From assembly GCA_027603945.1 (NCBI GenBank), contig JADIIU010000034.1, forward strand, positions 1 to 64,000: a DNA stretch of 64,000 nucleotides, written 5' to 3'. This document shows, piece after piece, positions 43,440-54,869 of this stretch (position 1 is the first letter of the stretch; each line of letters opens with the position of its first letter). The notes beneath the pieces are model-generated. The model was given only the letters and a program-made list of their open reading frames with translations, had not been told where the DNA came from and did no database searches. The DNA is from Terramyces sp. JEL0728. Its lineage: Eukaryota; Chytridiomycota; Chytridiomycetes; Rhizophydiales; Terramycetaceae. The translations under genes were made by a program, and so were the position numbers.

Positions 43440-44186
43440 ATGTTTATCGATTCTGGTATATCAGTATCACCAGTTATAACTCCAAATCTCCAAAAATCAA
43501 AGGAGGAGAAAGAGTCCAATTTATCGTTTGAAGCAACAGAATTTGTTAGTTTTACAATGTATCGACTATGGCAAAACAAAAATTCACCAAAACCTCTTAC
43601 ATCTACAGCACAAGATTCATCACTCAACCATATTGTTTGTTCAGCAGGGACGGAAGATTGGTATCCTCAATTCGCAATGAAAGTCAACAAATTGCTAAGA
43701 AAGGCAAAGCTGCCGACAGCAATAATATTTGTTTCATTGTTATATATCGCTAGGCTGAGGCAGGCGGTCAGCACTGTCACTCCTAGAGAACAGCTCTCAC
43801 AACTATTATACCAATTGCTAGTGTCTAGTTTGGTCGTTGCGCAGAAACAACATTCAGATTTCAGGTACAAGAATTCACTGTGGGCAGAGATGTCTGGATT
43901 TTCATTGTCGGCACTGAACACTTTAGAATCAAATTTTCTAAAAGGAATTCATTGGAAACTACATGTAACGGATGATCAATACTTGCAATGGGTAAAGATT
44001 ATCCAAACTTTGGGGAAGGAGCATGCACTGGTACTTAAAGCTGTCGCAATGCCTGCTTCAGAGTTAAAGAAACTGGAAACTGAAAAATTAAAATCCAGAA
44101 CGGACTTAATTGAAGAAATCGCACTAATAAGAAAGTTTAGAGACGAGCAAGCGTTGATCGAAAAGACCAAAGTCTGGTTTACTTGA
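43440..44186 (+). CDS. Pho80/PCL-like cyclin 2, 248 aa
   Basis: The cyclin box covers most of the protein: EATEFVSFTMYRLWQN, TAIIFVSLLYIARLRQ, LVVAQKQHSDFRYKNSLWAE, LNTLESNFLKGIHWKLHV. It is followed by LGKEHALVLKAVAM and the conserved SRTDLIEEI tail. The N terminus begins MFIDSGISVSP, with the same DSGISV hexamer found at the C terminus of cyclin 1. It is closest to cyclin 3. Single exon. Confidence 0.88.
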   Translation: MFIDSGISVSPVITPNLQKSKEEKESNLSFEATEFVSFTMYRLWQNKNSPKPLTSTAQDSSLNHIVCSAGTEDWYPQFAMKVNKLLRKAKLPTAIIFVSLLYIARLRQAVSTVTPREQLSQLLYQLLVSSLVVAQKQHSDFRYKNSLWAEMSGFSLSALNTLESNFLKGIHWKLHVTDDQYLQWVKIIQTLGKEHALVLKAVAMPASELKKLETEKLKSRTDLIEEIALIRKFRDEQALIEKTKVWFT

Positions 44187-45043
44187 TGGATACCCTACAA
44201 TTCTTAATTGCTGTACATAATAGACCAAAGAATCTCATAATAAATGCATTTATTATACATACTGGTGCAAGTAGCGTGCTAGACTCTGTCCCAGACACGA
44301 GACTGCTATAATTGATACACCAGCGGATCCGCAACTCCCAATCAAGGATTCCCATTTACCTTTTTGAAATGATTTGGATATAGGATAAAATGGGCAGGCT
44401 TCTTTGAGTTACTTAATTGAGGTTCATTGTTACACCGAAATCGAGGAGAATCTTGCTTGATCATCAGGATGAGCCAAAGAACATCCAACAGAGAGCCAGT
44501 TTGCGAAAGATCAACGGCAGATATTGACTGGGGTTGCTACCGTCCTGCCCGCCAAGTAGTGCCATGAAGCGTCTTGCAATTCTAGTGCTTGAACGTCCAG
44601 AAACGCCGACGTGGAAACTTTGGTAAAGCGATGATAGAAGCAAGCAAACTAAAAAGTCCAGGTAAGCGGTTGATTAAATAGAAGCGGTCTGCTAATTTCT
44701 ATTCCACCGCTCCCTTTTAATTTATCGCCTTTAGCCAATCTTTATTTAATAAAAAACGCTCTGATCTGCAGTCGGCTGAAGAAAACTTTCGGGTCACACT
44801 CCCTTGTACAAATTAGGCTGAAGGGAATCAAACAAAAAAACTAAAAATCTTGGAAACCAGACAAGCAATCACTACTGGTTTTTTTTGAGATCATTGCTCG
44901 ATGGCAGCAGCGTTTCTTTTCTAACAGGCCCCATCTTGTTTCATTTAATTTTTGTCATCTGTTTCGCCCCTTCAGGTATAGGCAGCTGCGCCTGAAAGGC
45001 TGCACCAATATATTTCATTCGCAAGAAATTTCTCTTTACAAAA
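44187..45043. other. Intergenic between cyclins 2 and 3
   Basis: About 860 bp. AATAAA occurs near 44240. No gene, repeat or RNA recognised. Confidence 0.5.
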
Positions 45044-45817
45044 ATGATATCCAATACGATGCCGCCTATACCAGATTCTGGAATAGACTTGTCAATGGCA
45101 CAGAAAACCTCATATGCAGCAACAGCGACTAATATTTTGTCTACCGCTTCACCACTACAGACCAAGGATTCAAAAGCAGTGGATGCCAGCGAGTTTATTA
45201 GTTATGCAATGTATAAACTGTGGAATCCAAAACCCGTATCAAGGAGAAACACTTTTGCCGGATTTCCACACAGCACAAATCCAGACTTGCCTGCACCATA
45301 CAATGATATCGTATGTCCTCCAGGCACTCTACACTGGTACCCAAAATTCGTACATGATGTTCATAATTTACTTCATTTATCAGCCCTGCCGACTCCGATA
45401 ATTTTTATAGGATTAATGTACGTAGCAAGGCTGCGCCAAATGATCTCTATGGAAGTTGGCGAAGGAAGTGAATTTAGACTCTTTTCCGCAGCAATGATGA
45501 TTGCGCAGAAACAAAATTCAGATTCTAGGTATGCAAACAAAGCATGGGCGAAAATGACTGGGTTTACGCTGCCGGAAATCAATTTGATTGAAAAAGACTT
45601 TTTACAGGGGATGAAGTGGAAGTTGCATGTTAGAGACGATCAGTATGATAAATGGGTAAACACGCTCCAAGTGCTGGGGAAGGAACATGCTTTGGTTCTG
45701 CGAGCCGCAAAAATGCAGGAGACAGAGCTGTTATCACTAGAAAATCAGTTACAGAGCAGACCGGATTTGGTGGAAGAAATCAAGCAAATACGACGTGCGA
45801 ATACCACTAGAAACTAA
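45044..45817 (+). CDS. Pho80/PCL-like cyclin 3, 257 aa
   Basis: Cyclin box landmarks: ASEFISYAMYKLWNP, TPIIFIGLMYVARLRQ, MMIAQKQNSDSRYANKAWAK, INLIEKDFLQGMKWKLHV. The tail LGKEHALVLRAAKM then SRPDLVEEIKQIRR is shared with cyclin 2, which argues for local duplication. The N terminus carries PIPDSGIDLS, a DSGI motif like those of cyclins 1 and 2. Probably the regulatory subunit of a Pho85-like kinase. Confidence 0.88.
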   Translation: MISNTMPPIPDSGIDLSMAQKTSYAATATNILSTASPLQTKDSKAVDASEFISYAMYKLWNPKPVSRRNTFAGFPHSTNPDLPAPYNDIVCPPGTLHWYPKFVHDVHNLLHLSALPTPIIFIGLMYVARLRQMISMEVGEGSEFRLFSAAMMIAQKQNSDSRYANKAWAKMTGFTLPEINLIEKDFLQGMKWKLHVRDDQYDKWVNTLQVLGKEHALVLRAAKMQETELLSLENQLQSRPDLVEEIKQIRRANTTRN

Positions 45818-46040
45818 GATACATAGATCTCCTGTAAATTACTCTATAAATGAATCTCATAATAAAATCTCTCTTTTCACTTGCCACTGTCCAGTTTGTC
45901 CGAAGAGACAACCATATATGGAACATCTGAATCACAGTAAAGCTACATGAGATCTACCAAATAAATATATCCGTGTCAAAAGAGCGCCCTGAGCCAAGAT
46001 ATCCAAATCTGGAATAGCAAAAATGTATACTACAGATATA

Positions 46041-47204
46041 TTATATTTGGGAATTAGCAATAAAGATCCGTCTACCAGACTGCCTAGATGGGCTGTTTCG
46101 GGGATACACGTCTACATTAGGTTTGAATAATGAATCGTAAATCTTGCTTGTAACTGAATATGAAAAGGTGGCAGATGTGTACAGTGTGGTTATACCAAAC
46201 AAGAATATAATGCCAGCCAGAATACCAAGGACAATAATAGATCCAAGGATGGGTATATGGTTGATTTGGAACAATACGCTGAATATCCATCCAGTTACGT
46301 ATTTGGACAAGTACAGGTTGGTAGCTAGGACTGTAAAATAAAAGCAGCTGCTAAACATTCGGTGTCTGCGCAGTTTTTTAAAGTACCTGACCCACATCAG
46401 CCGTTGTAGCGCTGTATTATATCCCAAAGATATTGAAATCAGCACAAGAACAACTGACGCTACAACATTGCCCATTTTTGCATGAAGTAATACGGGGAAC
46501 AGCTCTAGAACAGGAAATACATGCAGGGCAACAAAATAAAAGAGTGTAAACATTAATGCAAATCCAACCAATTTCGCATCGGTATCTACTTCATCTACTA
46601 TTGGTGACTTTGCCCTCTGTTTGAATTCGAAATAGTCTGGTGCTGGCGATTGAGCTCGTACTGTATTATTATCTTCATGCTCAGAATCCGACAATTCCTT
46701 TACATCCGGATTATTGAAATTGTCAATATACCGTTTGCTGGGATACCGTTGGTCATGGAAACGCTGATTTTGTGCTGGATCTTGAAACCGCAGAGTTGTA
46801 AAGTTTTCATTGTACATTTGGTCTTGGTTTGGAGCTTGCAGTCTCGAATCGTGCATTTGCTCATGGAACCGTTGAGTTGGATCTCCAAGTCTGTCAAACT
46901 GTCTATCGTCATTATAATTCCATTCATCTTGGTAGTTTAGATCGTTTTGGAATCTGTATTCGTCGACTATCCTTTTATCATCTCGATCCTGTGTCCATAC
47001 GTCATCCTCTTGCTGCAGCACTCTAACGTCCTTTTCTTGTACAGTTGAATCACTATCTTGCAGGTCACTATCGGATAAATCGTTAATAGGAGGCGAAGTT
47101 GGTCTATATCTATTGGTTGGAGACTTTGATTTATTAAATGGGTAGCTGTATGATCCGGACTGGTACGGGGATGCAGATCTATTTGATCTGTAGTAGTAAG
47201 ACAT
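46041..47204 (-). CDS. Multi-pass membrane protein with disordered N terminus, 387 aa
   Basis: The start is ATG 47204 (MSYYYRSNRSASPY). Residues 1-205 are disordered, acidic and rich in Asp, Gln, Arg and Tyr, with SP-containing sites (KSKSPTNRYRPTSPP, RAQSPAPDY). Residues about 210-365 hold roughly four transmembrane helices (LVGFALMFTLFYFVALHVF, VVASVVLVLISISLGY, FYFTVLATNLYLSKYVTGWI, ILGSIIVLGILAGIIFLFG). The C terminus is short and basic. No family is recognised. Confidence 0.7.
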   Translation of the reverse strand: MSYYYRSNRSASPYQSGSYSYPFNKSKSPTNRYRPTSPPINDLSDSDLQDSDSTVQEKDVRVLQQEDDVWTQDRDDKRIVDEYRFQNDLNYQDEWNYNDDRQFDRLGDPTQRFHEQMHDSRLQAPNQDQMYNENFTTLRFQDPAQNQRFHDQRYPSKRYIDNFNNPDVKELSDSEHEDNNTVRAQSPAPDYFEFKQRAKSPIVDEVDTDAKLVGFALMFTLFYFVALHVFPVLELFPVLLHAKMGNVVASVVLVLISISLGYNTALQRLMWVRYFKKLRRHRMFSSCFYFTVLATNLYLSKYVTGWIFSVLFQINHIPILGSIIVLGILAGIIFLFGITTLYTSATFSYSVTSKIYDSLFKPNVDVYPRNSPSRQSGRRIFIANSQI

Positions 47205-48011
47205 GAACTTTTTTAATTTTTGCAAAAATTGGTCACTTGCGTTTTTTTACGATCTAAAATTAAACTAGATCTCAAAGTCAGATTTTGCAGTCTATGCGGA
47301 CTTTCGGACTCAAAACGCCAAGGTCATTCACGGGTCGTTTATTGATGTTTATCGCTTGTCTGTTTACACGCTCTGTTAAGCATCACGCTTGTGATTGCTT
47401 TATTTTGTATGCATTGTTTGTTTATCCATGTTTGATCTTATTGATGACGTGACTTGTTTATTTGTTTACGTCTCATGGTGCTGTTTACGCATGGTTTCTT
47501 ATCGCATTGTTTACTGTTTAATTCTGTGTTTTTCCTTATTTACAACATGCATGATTTTGTTGAGATGCCCAACTGATATTCTGCTGAATGGCATTTGGCT
47601 GTCGTCCATGGCTTTTGATACAAATCGTTAAGGGGTCTCGTTTGTAAACGGACAATATGTTATTGCCAAGTAACTCAATGGTGGGCTGATGCCGCATTTT
47701 ACGTGGTCTGAATCGTGCGCCTTAAAGACAATAGTGAGAACATATCATTTGGGGCTATGCCAATGGCGCACGGCGCTCAACAATCATTGTCGAATCGGAA
47801 TAGAGTGGAAAATTGCTTTGGTGTTTCGGAGTTATTGTGAGTTGTACCCCATTTTCCACAGATGATCCATGTCCAATCAGAACCAACCAAATATTTGTGA
47901 AACATTGAAGGGCAATTCCGGGACAAAGGGGGAATGCGGGAAAGACTCGAGCTTAATCAAGAGATGAAGCAACAGATGAAAATAATAGGGTATACTAAAA
48001 ATATATTAAAA
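47205..48011. other. Intergenic, T-rich, no gene supported
   Basis: The stretch 47380-47540 is rich in TTGTTTA-like words. A hydrophobic open stretch at 47395-47631 follows from that composition and is not accepted as a gene. Confidence 0.45.
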
Positions 48012-48737
48012 TTACATCCAATTAACTCTTTGAGCGGTATTATCAATAGATTGGTATTTAATAGGGTATGGCGAGGTGGTACCAAATACCGGTGGCGAGG
48101 GAATAGCTTGCGCATTCCACGTAGGTACTGGCGACAATACCATCTGATCTCTAACCGGTCGCATTAAAGGTTGAACAACCATAACTTGCTGTGGATAGAC
48201 GGTTACTGGCTGCGCTTTGTAATAAATTAACGGCGACATTTGCGCAGACATTCTTTGTAACGACGTAATCCAGTTTCCATAGTCTTGCTCTGTAACATGC
48301 AGATCGTAATTGATTGTTTCCAAAAACATCTTTCTCATCTTGATACAATCTGAAATTGGGGTTTTTGTTACTTGCGACCAGGATTTTACTGCGTAAGCTG
48401 CGTCGTTGAGATATACATCTGCTAGCATTAACGAGGTTGTCCATAATTGAAATTCCTGTTCTGGAGGAATCGACAATCCCATTACCGTCTGCTTATTGAC
48501 AAATCTGGAGAGATATAACAGCGACGTCAAGATCACTGGCGATGTAACATTGTTTGTAGTTACTGTAAGAATTCTATGAATGTACTGTTGAAAGTTCTTT
48601 ACCGATTGATGGTTGGAATCAGTGACAGAGTACAACAAGTAAAACACTGTTGTAGATATAAATTGTGCGACATGAAAGGTTCCGTTAGTGTAGTTTTCAA
48701 TAGACATGGATTTATTGTCGTATGGAGGTGAAATCAT
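48012..48737 (-). CDS. Diverged Pho80/PCL-like cyclin 4, 241 aa
   Basis: A cyclin box can be traced at residues about 22-165: VAQFISTTVFYLLYSV, SPVILTSLLYLSRFVNK, SLMLADVYLNDAAYAVKSWSQVT, MRKMFLETINYDLHV (each quoted piece is separate). It lacks the conserved PDLVEEI tail of cyclins 1-3. Instead it has a Pro/Gln/Val-rich C terminus (VYPQQVMVVQPLMRPV), like PCL5/Clg1-type cyclins. Single exon, opposite strand to the other three. Partner kinase unknown. Confidence 0.78.
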   Translation of the reverse strand: MISPPYDNKSMSIENYTNGTFHVAQFISTTVFYLLYSVTDSNHQSVKNFQQYIHRILTVTTNNVTSPVILTSLLYLSRFVNKQTVMGLSIPPEQEFQLWTTSLMLADVYLNDAAYAVKSWSQVTKTPISDCIKMRKMFLETINYDLHVTEQDYGNWITSLQRMSAQMSPLIYYKAQPVTVYPQQVMVVQPLMRPVRDQMVLSPVPTWNAQAIPSPPVFGTTSPYPIKYQSIDNTAQRVNWM

Positions 48738-50499
48738 GAAATTAATTTTTTTCTTTGTGTGCTTTTATATCTTCGGCCACTCACACGGCGATTGTGAGGG
48801 GCTCAAATTTGTTTTGAACGAGGATCGTATTTGGAAGGCACCTAGGTCACAGATTTTGTCTGGGACCCAATAGAACCCAGAAAAAATATTGCATTTACGG
48901 TGGTTGAAAATTATATTAAATTCTCCCGAACACCATAATCTCCTCCTCGAATATTCAACGAATATCTCGTGCGGTTTGACATATTTTTCCCTCTCAGATC
49001 GATCTCATCATTACAAACACACTCCTGATACAGGGGTTTTTGATTCATTCAGAAGGAGCGGGTGGCGCAAGATTAGTGGACAAAACAAACAAACTGCAAG
49101 CCACAGATTAAATACAAAAGACCACATGGACCACAGTTAATAATTGAATATTCCGACTGATTAAGAGCAAAATGAAAAAGGCAACATGATCTGGCATCAA
49201 TTAGTTAGATTAAAATCCTGGTGTTTGCTAGAGAGATCCCGAACTTGGTGGCAAAATTTCTATTCCTTTTCAGGCTTGTTAGGGTTGGGGTGTGATGTTT
49301 GGAAATAATCACTGGCTTGTTTTTAATGGCTTGCGATCATAATGACAAGCGGCTTTTTGCAAAAGCAAGTCTTACTTCTTTCAAAGCCCATTGACACGAC
49401 TAATACTGAAAGCACACTGTTTTTTGTGTTCCTATGTTTTACCGACCGACCACGCTGTTACACCGTAAAATGAAAACAGGAATGGAAAGACGATCTTCCG
49501 TATGCGGCCCTTACTGAGATCTCAGTTGTAAGAGAAACCCAATGCGGAATGGTCGGATGTGAGAAATTGTATCATAAGCACTCTTATCACACCGTGGCAC
49601 CAAGTTTTTCCCACTCGACCTTGTGAATCCTGAAACCCTTTTATGACGAATATGGTATCCGAGTTATGAGACAAAAACTCGAGTGATTAAAAAGATTCAA
49701 AGAAGCAATTCGCCGCTATCCTTACAGCTATTCGACGATTGCACCTTGTTCAATTGATCATGTTTCATATGAAAGTCATTTGCTGGTCAATGGTGACACT
49801 GTCTTTTGCGTTTTCCTTTTGGGGATCGGCAATCATTTTCGCACCTCACTCTGACCGCATTTGATCCGTTGACCGCTCCTTTATGACATGCAAACAGCCG
49901 TTGAGTTTCCCAATTAAATTTTCCCCTGCTGATTTAGTTTACCAGTAGTTCCGGCTGAATAGCTTTCATTTTGGCTCATTGAGTCGCCTCATTTACGAGT
50001 TTGTGTACTAGTTTGGCTAGTTGGGTGGGCTGGAGTTTCGTTCAGTTTCAATACGGTCATTGAAATGGAATATGGTGACTTGGCTTTCCTTTATTGGCAT
50101 AGGCTATTCAATCGTATCAGAGAGGGGTGCGTTGGAAATTATGAGCAGCACATGTTTCCGAAAGCAGCCATTGACGAATGCGATTGCCCAGTTGCTTGAT
50201 GTAAAAGCAACGTATTTGTGGCCAAGTGAGCAATCTTGGCCTATCGAAACTGGTAGAACAGCGCCAGCTTCAATGAAACTCAACTGGAGAGTTAGTCCGC
50301 AATTATTCGTATCTATAAAGATTCACTATAACCGCGTTCTATGATATGCTTTCTAAAATCACATGCATAGCGGCTAATAGGATGATTTCCACTCAGAATT
50401 CCAATCGGCATCAAAATGATCGAGACTAGTTGCACATTGACAGTCCACCTCCAGTGGGAAATTTCAAACACAAAATCGTATCTAAACACAGACAATCTA
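48738..50499. other. Large gene-free stretch, 1.76 kb
   Basis: The longest non-coding gap in the window. Short open stretches on both strands (for example 48889-49140 and 50021-50344) show no conserved features. No tRNA, rRNA or tandem repeat was recognised. It may hold long regulatory regions, an unrecognised RNA gene or relics. Confidence 0.45.
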
Positions 50500-51801
50500 T
50501 TATTTTTCAATGTACCGAAGCAAAGTGTCTTCATCTACTTCATAAACCCTCTTATTCTCTAAATTTTCCAGTATGCTCAACCGCAATATAGATTCTAGTA
50601 GACACAGATCATTCAATTTTTGATTAACCGTAGTAACAGTGAATACAGATGGAGTGTCTACGCCAGGAGTGTTGTGTTTCGCAGGTGTTTTAGGTGTTTT
50701 AGGTGTATTTGGTGTATTTGTTGATGGTGAATCGAAAAGTGATGTTGGTATCTTTGACGGTACTTTTGAAGGCGTCCTTGGCGTTGAAAGAGGTGTTTCT
50801 GGTTTGCTGTAAAAAGGCGTTTGGAATGGAGTATTGCTCTTTGGTGTAATAGTGAGCTTTTCCACATCATTAACCAATTCCTCTTCACTTTCGGACGCGC
50901 TTTCCGACTCCTTTTCTGATTCAGTATCACCTCTATTCTTGAACTGATAGTCATATAGCTCAACCGCTATCCACTCTTGCTTTGAATCTTTGAGTTTGAG
51001 CACTAGCACAGGATTACTTTCCTCGTTGATTTTCAACAACTTTGAAGACACTGTATAAAATATCTTTTCAATTGAAACCACCGGTGTTTTCAAAATGATT
51101 GGTAGTTCATCATGGTATCTGTCATCATCGAATTCTTGGATAACCTCTAAATTGTATTCGTACTGTTCAGTCTCGATTATTCTTACTTTGGCCTTGTTCA
51201 TCTCCTCTTTCCATTGAATCGTCACTCCGTTAAACAAGTAATAAATCTTTACAATGAAACTCTTTTTCTGATTCAACAAGTGCGAGGCTAATAATATTCT
51301 GGAGATATTGGTCTTGTTGGTGCTGGTGGATATGTACAATGTGAGTAGCGGAATCAAGTCGGTAATATAATCAATCGCTTCCTCTGCACTAAGCGAATCC
51401 AATTTAGAAATATGGTCTAGTTAATCTTGAAATACCAAGGATATAATCGTCATTTCCCTGCGCTTTTTGTGAATCTCTGCTTACCTACAAGAACCAATAC
51501 TTTGTTTATAATTGGCTGGAGAATCAATGTCTTCAACTCTAGTTTTTCCTTTAATTTCTTTTTCAAGTTTCCTTCATTTAATTTCAGCTGGATCTGTTGA
51601 GTTGTGAATGACCATGCTGACTAAGATTTTAAATACCTATGGTTATCTTGAGCTTGCCTGCACTTAGATTTCCTATTACCAGGATTTTAATTCATTCTTA
51701 CCTGCTTTTCCTATAAACGAAACGCCAGTAATTGCGACTTTGGTAATCAGGTCGTCCTTGGAATTAGTTATTAGTACCTACTGTTAGCAATTGTGCACCA
51801 T
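50500..51801 (-). CDS. Ran-binding protein of the Yrb30 type (PF05508), about 396 aa
   Basis: A fungal protein that binds Ran-GTP and regulates nuclear transport. The core matches PF05508: TIQWKEEMNKAKVRI, YNLEVIQEFDDDRYHD, SIEKIFYTVSSKLLKI, NPVLVLKLKDSKQEWIAVELY and the end LCLLESILRLSIL. Upstream exons are short. Introns are placed at 51778-51798 (21 nt, directly after the ATG), 51673-51701 (29 nt), 51617-51636 (20), 51463-51484 (22) and 51417-51435 (19). These give an open product beginning MVLITNSKDDLITKVAITG. The 29-nt intron could instead be 44 nt (51658-51701), removing five residues. A TP-rich linker (TPNTPKTPKTPAKH) and acidic Ser/Glu run precede the C terminus. Confidence 0.85.
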
Positions 51802-52176
51802 TTTTGATTCTATGGATTTTTGCAAAATTAAAGATCTGGAGCAAAAGTATTTCTGAACGTTAATCTCGCGGAACCACAAAGACACTTTGCAAGCATCTTG
51901 TGAGAAGCGGTAATTCATTTTCAACAGCTCAGAGCGTCATATCTCTTACTTGACATCGTGTTTCGAATATGTGATCGCTATTGCTGGGTCCACTTTTCCT
52001 CATGACATGGTATCTACACCAAATATGCAGCAACAAGATAAATTAAAAACTCCAATAGGATACACTTATCGCGTTTAATTTCCGATCGCTTTCCGCCTAT
52101 TTTTCCCAGTCCGTCTATTTATAGAGCTCTTTTTTGAGATTTTGGAATTTGAAACGAAAAAAAGTTGCCAAAACAA
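51802..52176. other. Divergent intergenic region
   Basis: About 375 bp between divergent starts. Nothing recognised. Confidence 0.5.
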
Positions 52177-52719
52177 ATGACAGACAAGAATGAATTCACT
52201 CCAGAATTAATAAAAGCAATCGACTCTGTGATCAAAATGCAAAAATTAAAGGAACCCCAAGACAAACTGTGCTTCATGTGGTACTCTATGCTAATCTAGG
52301 TTACTAGGGAAGAACAAGGAACCTCAACCAAAGCTGATATGCTTCCGCAAGCAAAAAAATACACTGCAAATGACCAGTTCAGTCAATCATTCGGAATTTG
52401 ATGAAATTATTGAGCATACCAGCAGAATAAAATGGGATACTGTCGATGCACCTCCACTAATCAAGACGAAATTGTTTGATGTGCTGATAAACAATGAGGA
52501 AACTACTCTGATGGATAAATTAAATGCTATTTATGCTCCGCATATATCCCTTTGGAAGCGGTATTACTTTTCTAATGTAGATATGCAGAGAGCTGGGGGA
52601 ACGGAAAGAGCATCGCTGTCATAAAGAAATATACAGGCACAATTATCAATGGATATCCAATTACTCTAGTAGAAAACATGTATACTAAATTATCGTTATG
52701 GATCAAGAAATATACTTGA
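52177..52719 (+). CDS. Unknown protein, 167 aa
   Basis: ATG 52177 begins MTDKNEFTPELIKAID. Introns 52281-52299 (19 nt) and 52561-52580 (20 nt) both have the usual GTA...TAAT...AG form. They yield one uninterrupted frame through FMWLLGKNKEPQPKL, then IKWDTVDAPPLIKTKLFDVL, then SLWKRYAESWGNGKS, ending KLSLWIKKYT. It looks like a soluble alpha/beta protein. No family is recognised. The next gene starts 280 bp downstream on the same strand. Confidence 0.65.
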
Positions 52720-52998
52720 TTAATTTAAATTTATTGCTAGGAATTATTTGAGTTTTAATTTAATACTTGCATGATTGACTGGATACGATTGCGGGTGTTT
52801 CTACATTCGAGTATTCAGAGGCACAGATTAGGGAGGGATTTGATGTACAGCTTCCATCTCTCCAAAGCTGCTATCAGACACGCATTTATAGTTTGCTATC
52901 ACAGACCACATTCATATATAGGGTTATATTGCCCCACCGATTGTAATGACATACCCGATCCAGAGTAATGACCAAAGTTTTTCAAATCCTGCAATCTG

Positions 52999-54869
52999 AT
53001 GTTGAAAAAAATGAGTCGATTATACAACACAGGTACGACGAATTAACCCAGGCATCCTATTTAAACACCAATCTTCACTACCAAAATTACCCGTCCCTAC
53101 TCTTGACCACACTCTTGCATTGTACCTCGAGACTGTAAAACCACTCACTACCCCTGCAGAATACAAACAGACTGAAAAGAATGTACAAGAATTTAAGAAT
53201 AATATGGGGCCAGTCTTGCATCAGCGATTGATTGAAAGGGATAGCAGCACCGACAAGTCATGGCTGATTGAATGGTGGAATGATTATGCCTATATGGGAT
53301 ATAGAGACCCTGTGGTAATCAATGTCAATTACTTTTTCGCCTTTTCTGATGACAAGGTAGGGAATTATTAATGAGAAACGCATGGAACCTGCTGCAAGAG
53401 CTGCATCCATCATAGTAGGTGCTTTACAGTTCCGTGATTTAGTAGTTTCTGGCGAATTGGACCCAGAAGCCACCAAGCAAGGACCATTATGTTCTGAGCA
53501 ATACAAATATCTGTTCAATTCTACTCGTATCCCAAAAATTCCAAGTGACATCACCAGAGGATCAGACCCTACTTCCAATCACCACATTGTTGTGCTGAGA
53601 AAGAATCAATTTTACAGAGTAGATTTAGTCCAAAATGGAAAGAGATTGAATTTCGCTGAAGTAAAGAGTCAACTGGAATACATTTACAAAAGTGCTGTTG
53701 ATGAAGAAGCTTCAGTTGGTGTGTTGACCACTGAAAACAGAGATGTCTGGACAAAGGCTAGAAACGAACTGCTTGCCATTAGTGATAAGAACAAACACAG
53801 TTTTGATTCCATTGAAACTGCTGCCTTTGTCGTTTGCTTGGACGATACTAAACCAGTCACCAAGAACGAGCATTCTAGAGCTGCCTGGCATGTAATTATT
53901 GTTAATTTAGGGAGATGGAAGAAACAGATTCTTTGACAAGTCCATGCAATTTATTATTCACGACAATGGAAAGGCTGGTTTCAACGGAGAACATTCCATG
54001 ATGGAAGCTACTATTACTCACCGTGCTTGTGACTATATTCTGCAAGGGTAATTAAAAAGTAATGTAGATTAAATGATGGAAAGATTGAACTTGGGGCAAA
54101 TACTGTTTCTACCGGTTTGGCTCTTCCAAAGAAACTCAACTTTGATCTGAACCCTTCAGTCTACCGCTATATTCAGAATGCCGGTGCTCAATTCGATGCA
54201 TTAATTGATAAGCACGACTTGGAGGTTGTAACATTTGAAGGCTATGGAAAGAATTTGATCAAGAAGCTTGGTGTGTCTCCAGATGCATATGCTCAAATGG
54301 CAATTCAACTAGCCTACTACAAAATGTATGGAGTATCAAGAGCCACATATGAATCTGCTGGAACCCGCAAGTACAAATACGGAAGAACCGAAACTGGACG
54401 AAGTGTATCTTTGGAATCTGTAAAATGGGTCCAAGCAATGCAAAACCCTCATTTATCCAAAAAAGAACAAGGAATATTAGGAAGACAGGCAATCAAAGCT
54501 CAATCTGGGTATATGCAAAAAGCAGGCGATGGACACGGTGTAGACAGACACTTTTTGGGAATGCGTTTGCTTTTGAAGCAAAATGAAGAAAAACCAGCAA
54601 TCTTTACTGATCCAGTATTTGCACGATCATGCCACTGGAATTTATCCACCTCTCAAGTTACTAGCGAGCTCTATGACGGGTATGGCTGGGGAGAAGTAGT
54701 CCCAGATGGCTACGGTATTGCATATATGGTAAAGAACAACTCTTTGCAATTCAATCTTGCTAGTATGAAATTAAACAATCGCCATTTGGATACTTATTTC
54801 CATGAAGCTTTGAATGAAATACGTGCCGTCTTTGAAGCTAGCTTGCCTGAAGTCAAAGCTAAGTTGTAA
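52999..54869 (+). CDS. Carnitine O-acetyltransferase, 597 aa
   Basis: Transfers acetyl groups between CoA and carnitine for shuttling between peroxisome, cytosol and mitochondrion. Introns 53033-53051, 53357-53375, 53892-53910 (19 nt each) and 54048-54067 (20 nt) restore NTGILFKHQSSLPKLPVPTL, DDKKRMEPAARAAS, WHGDGRNRFFDKSMQF and LQGLNDGKIELG. The likely catalytic His lies in NGEHSMMEA. The substrate-binding end of the family is seen in QLAYYKMYG, RTETGRS and SQVTSELYDGYGWGEVVPDGYGI (two adjacent blocks, SQVTSELYDGYGWG and EVVPDGYGI). The basic N terminus (MLKKMSRLYNTG) suits a mitochondrial presequence, and the C-terminal AKL is a peroxisomal PTS1, as in yeast Cat2. Confidence 0.95.

Noticed and set aside
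47395..47631. Hydrophobic 78-codon frame
   Set aside because: It reflects T-rich composition; no conserved residues or splice context.
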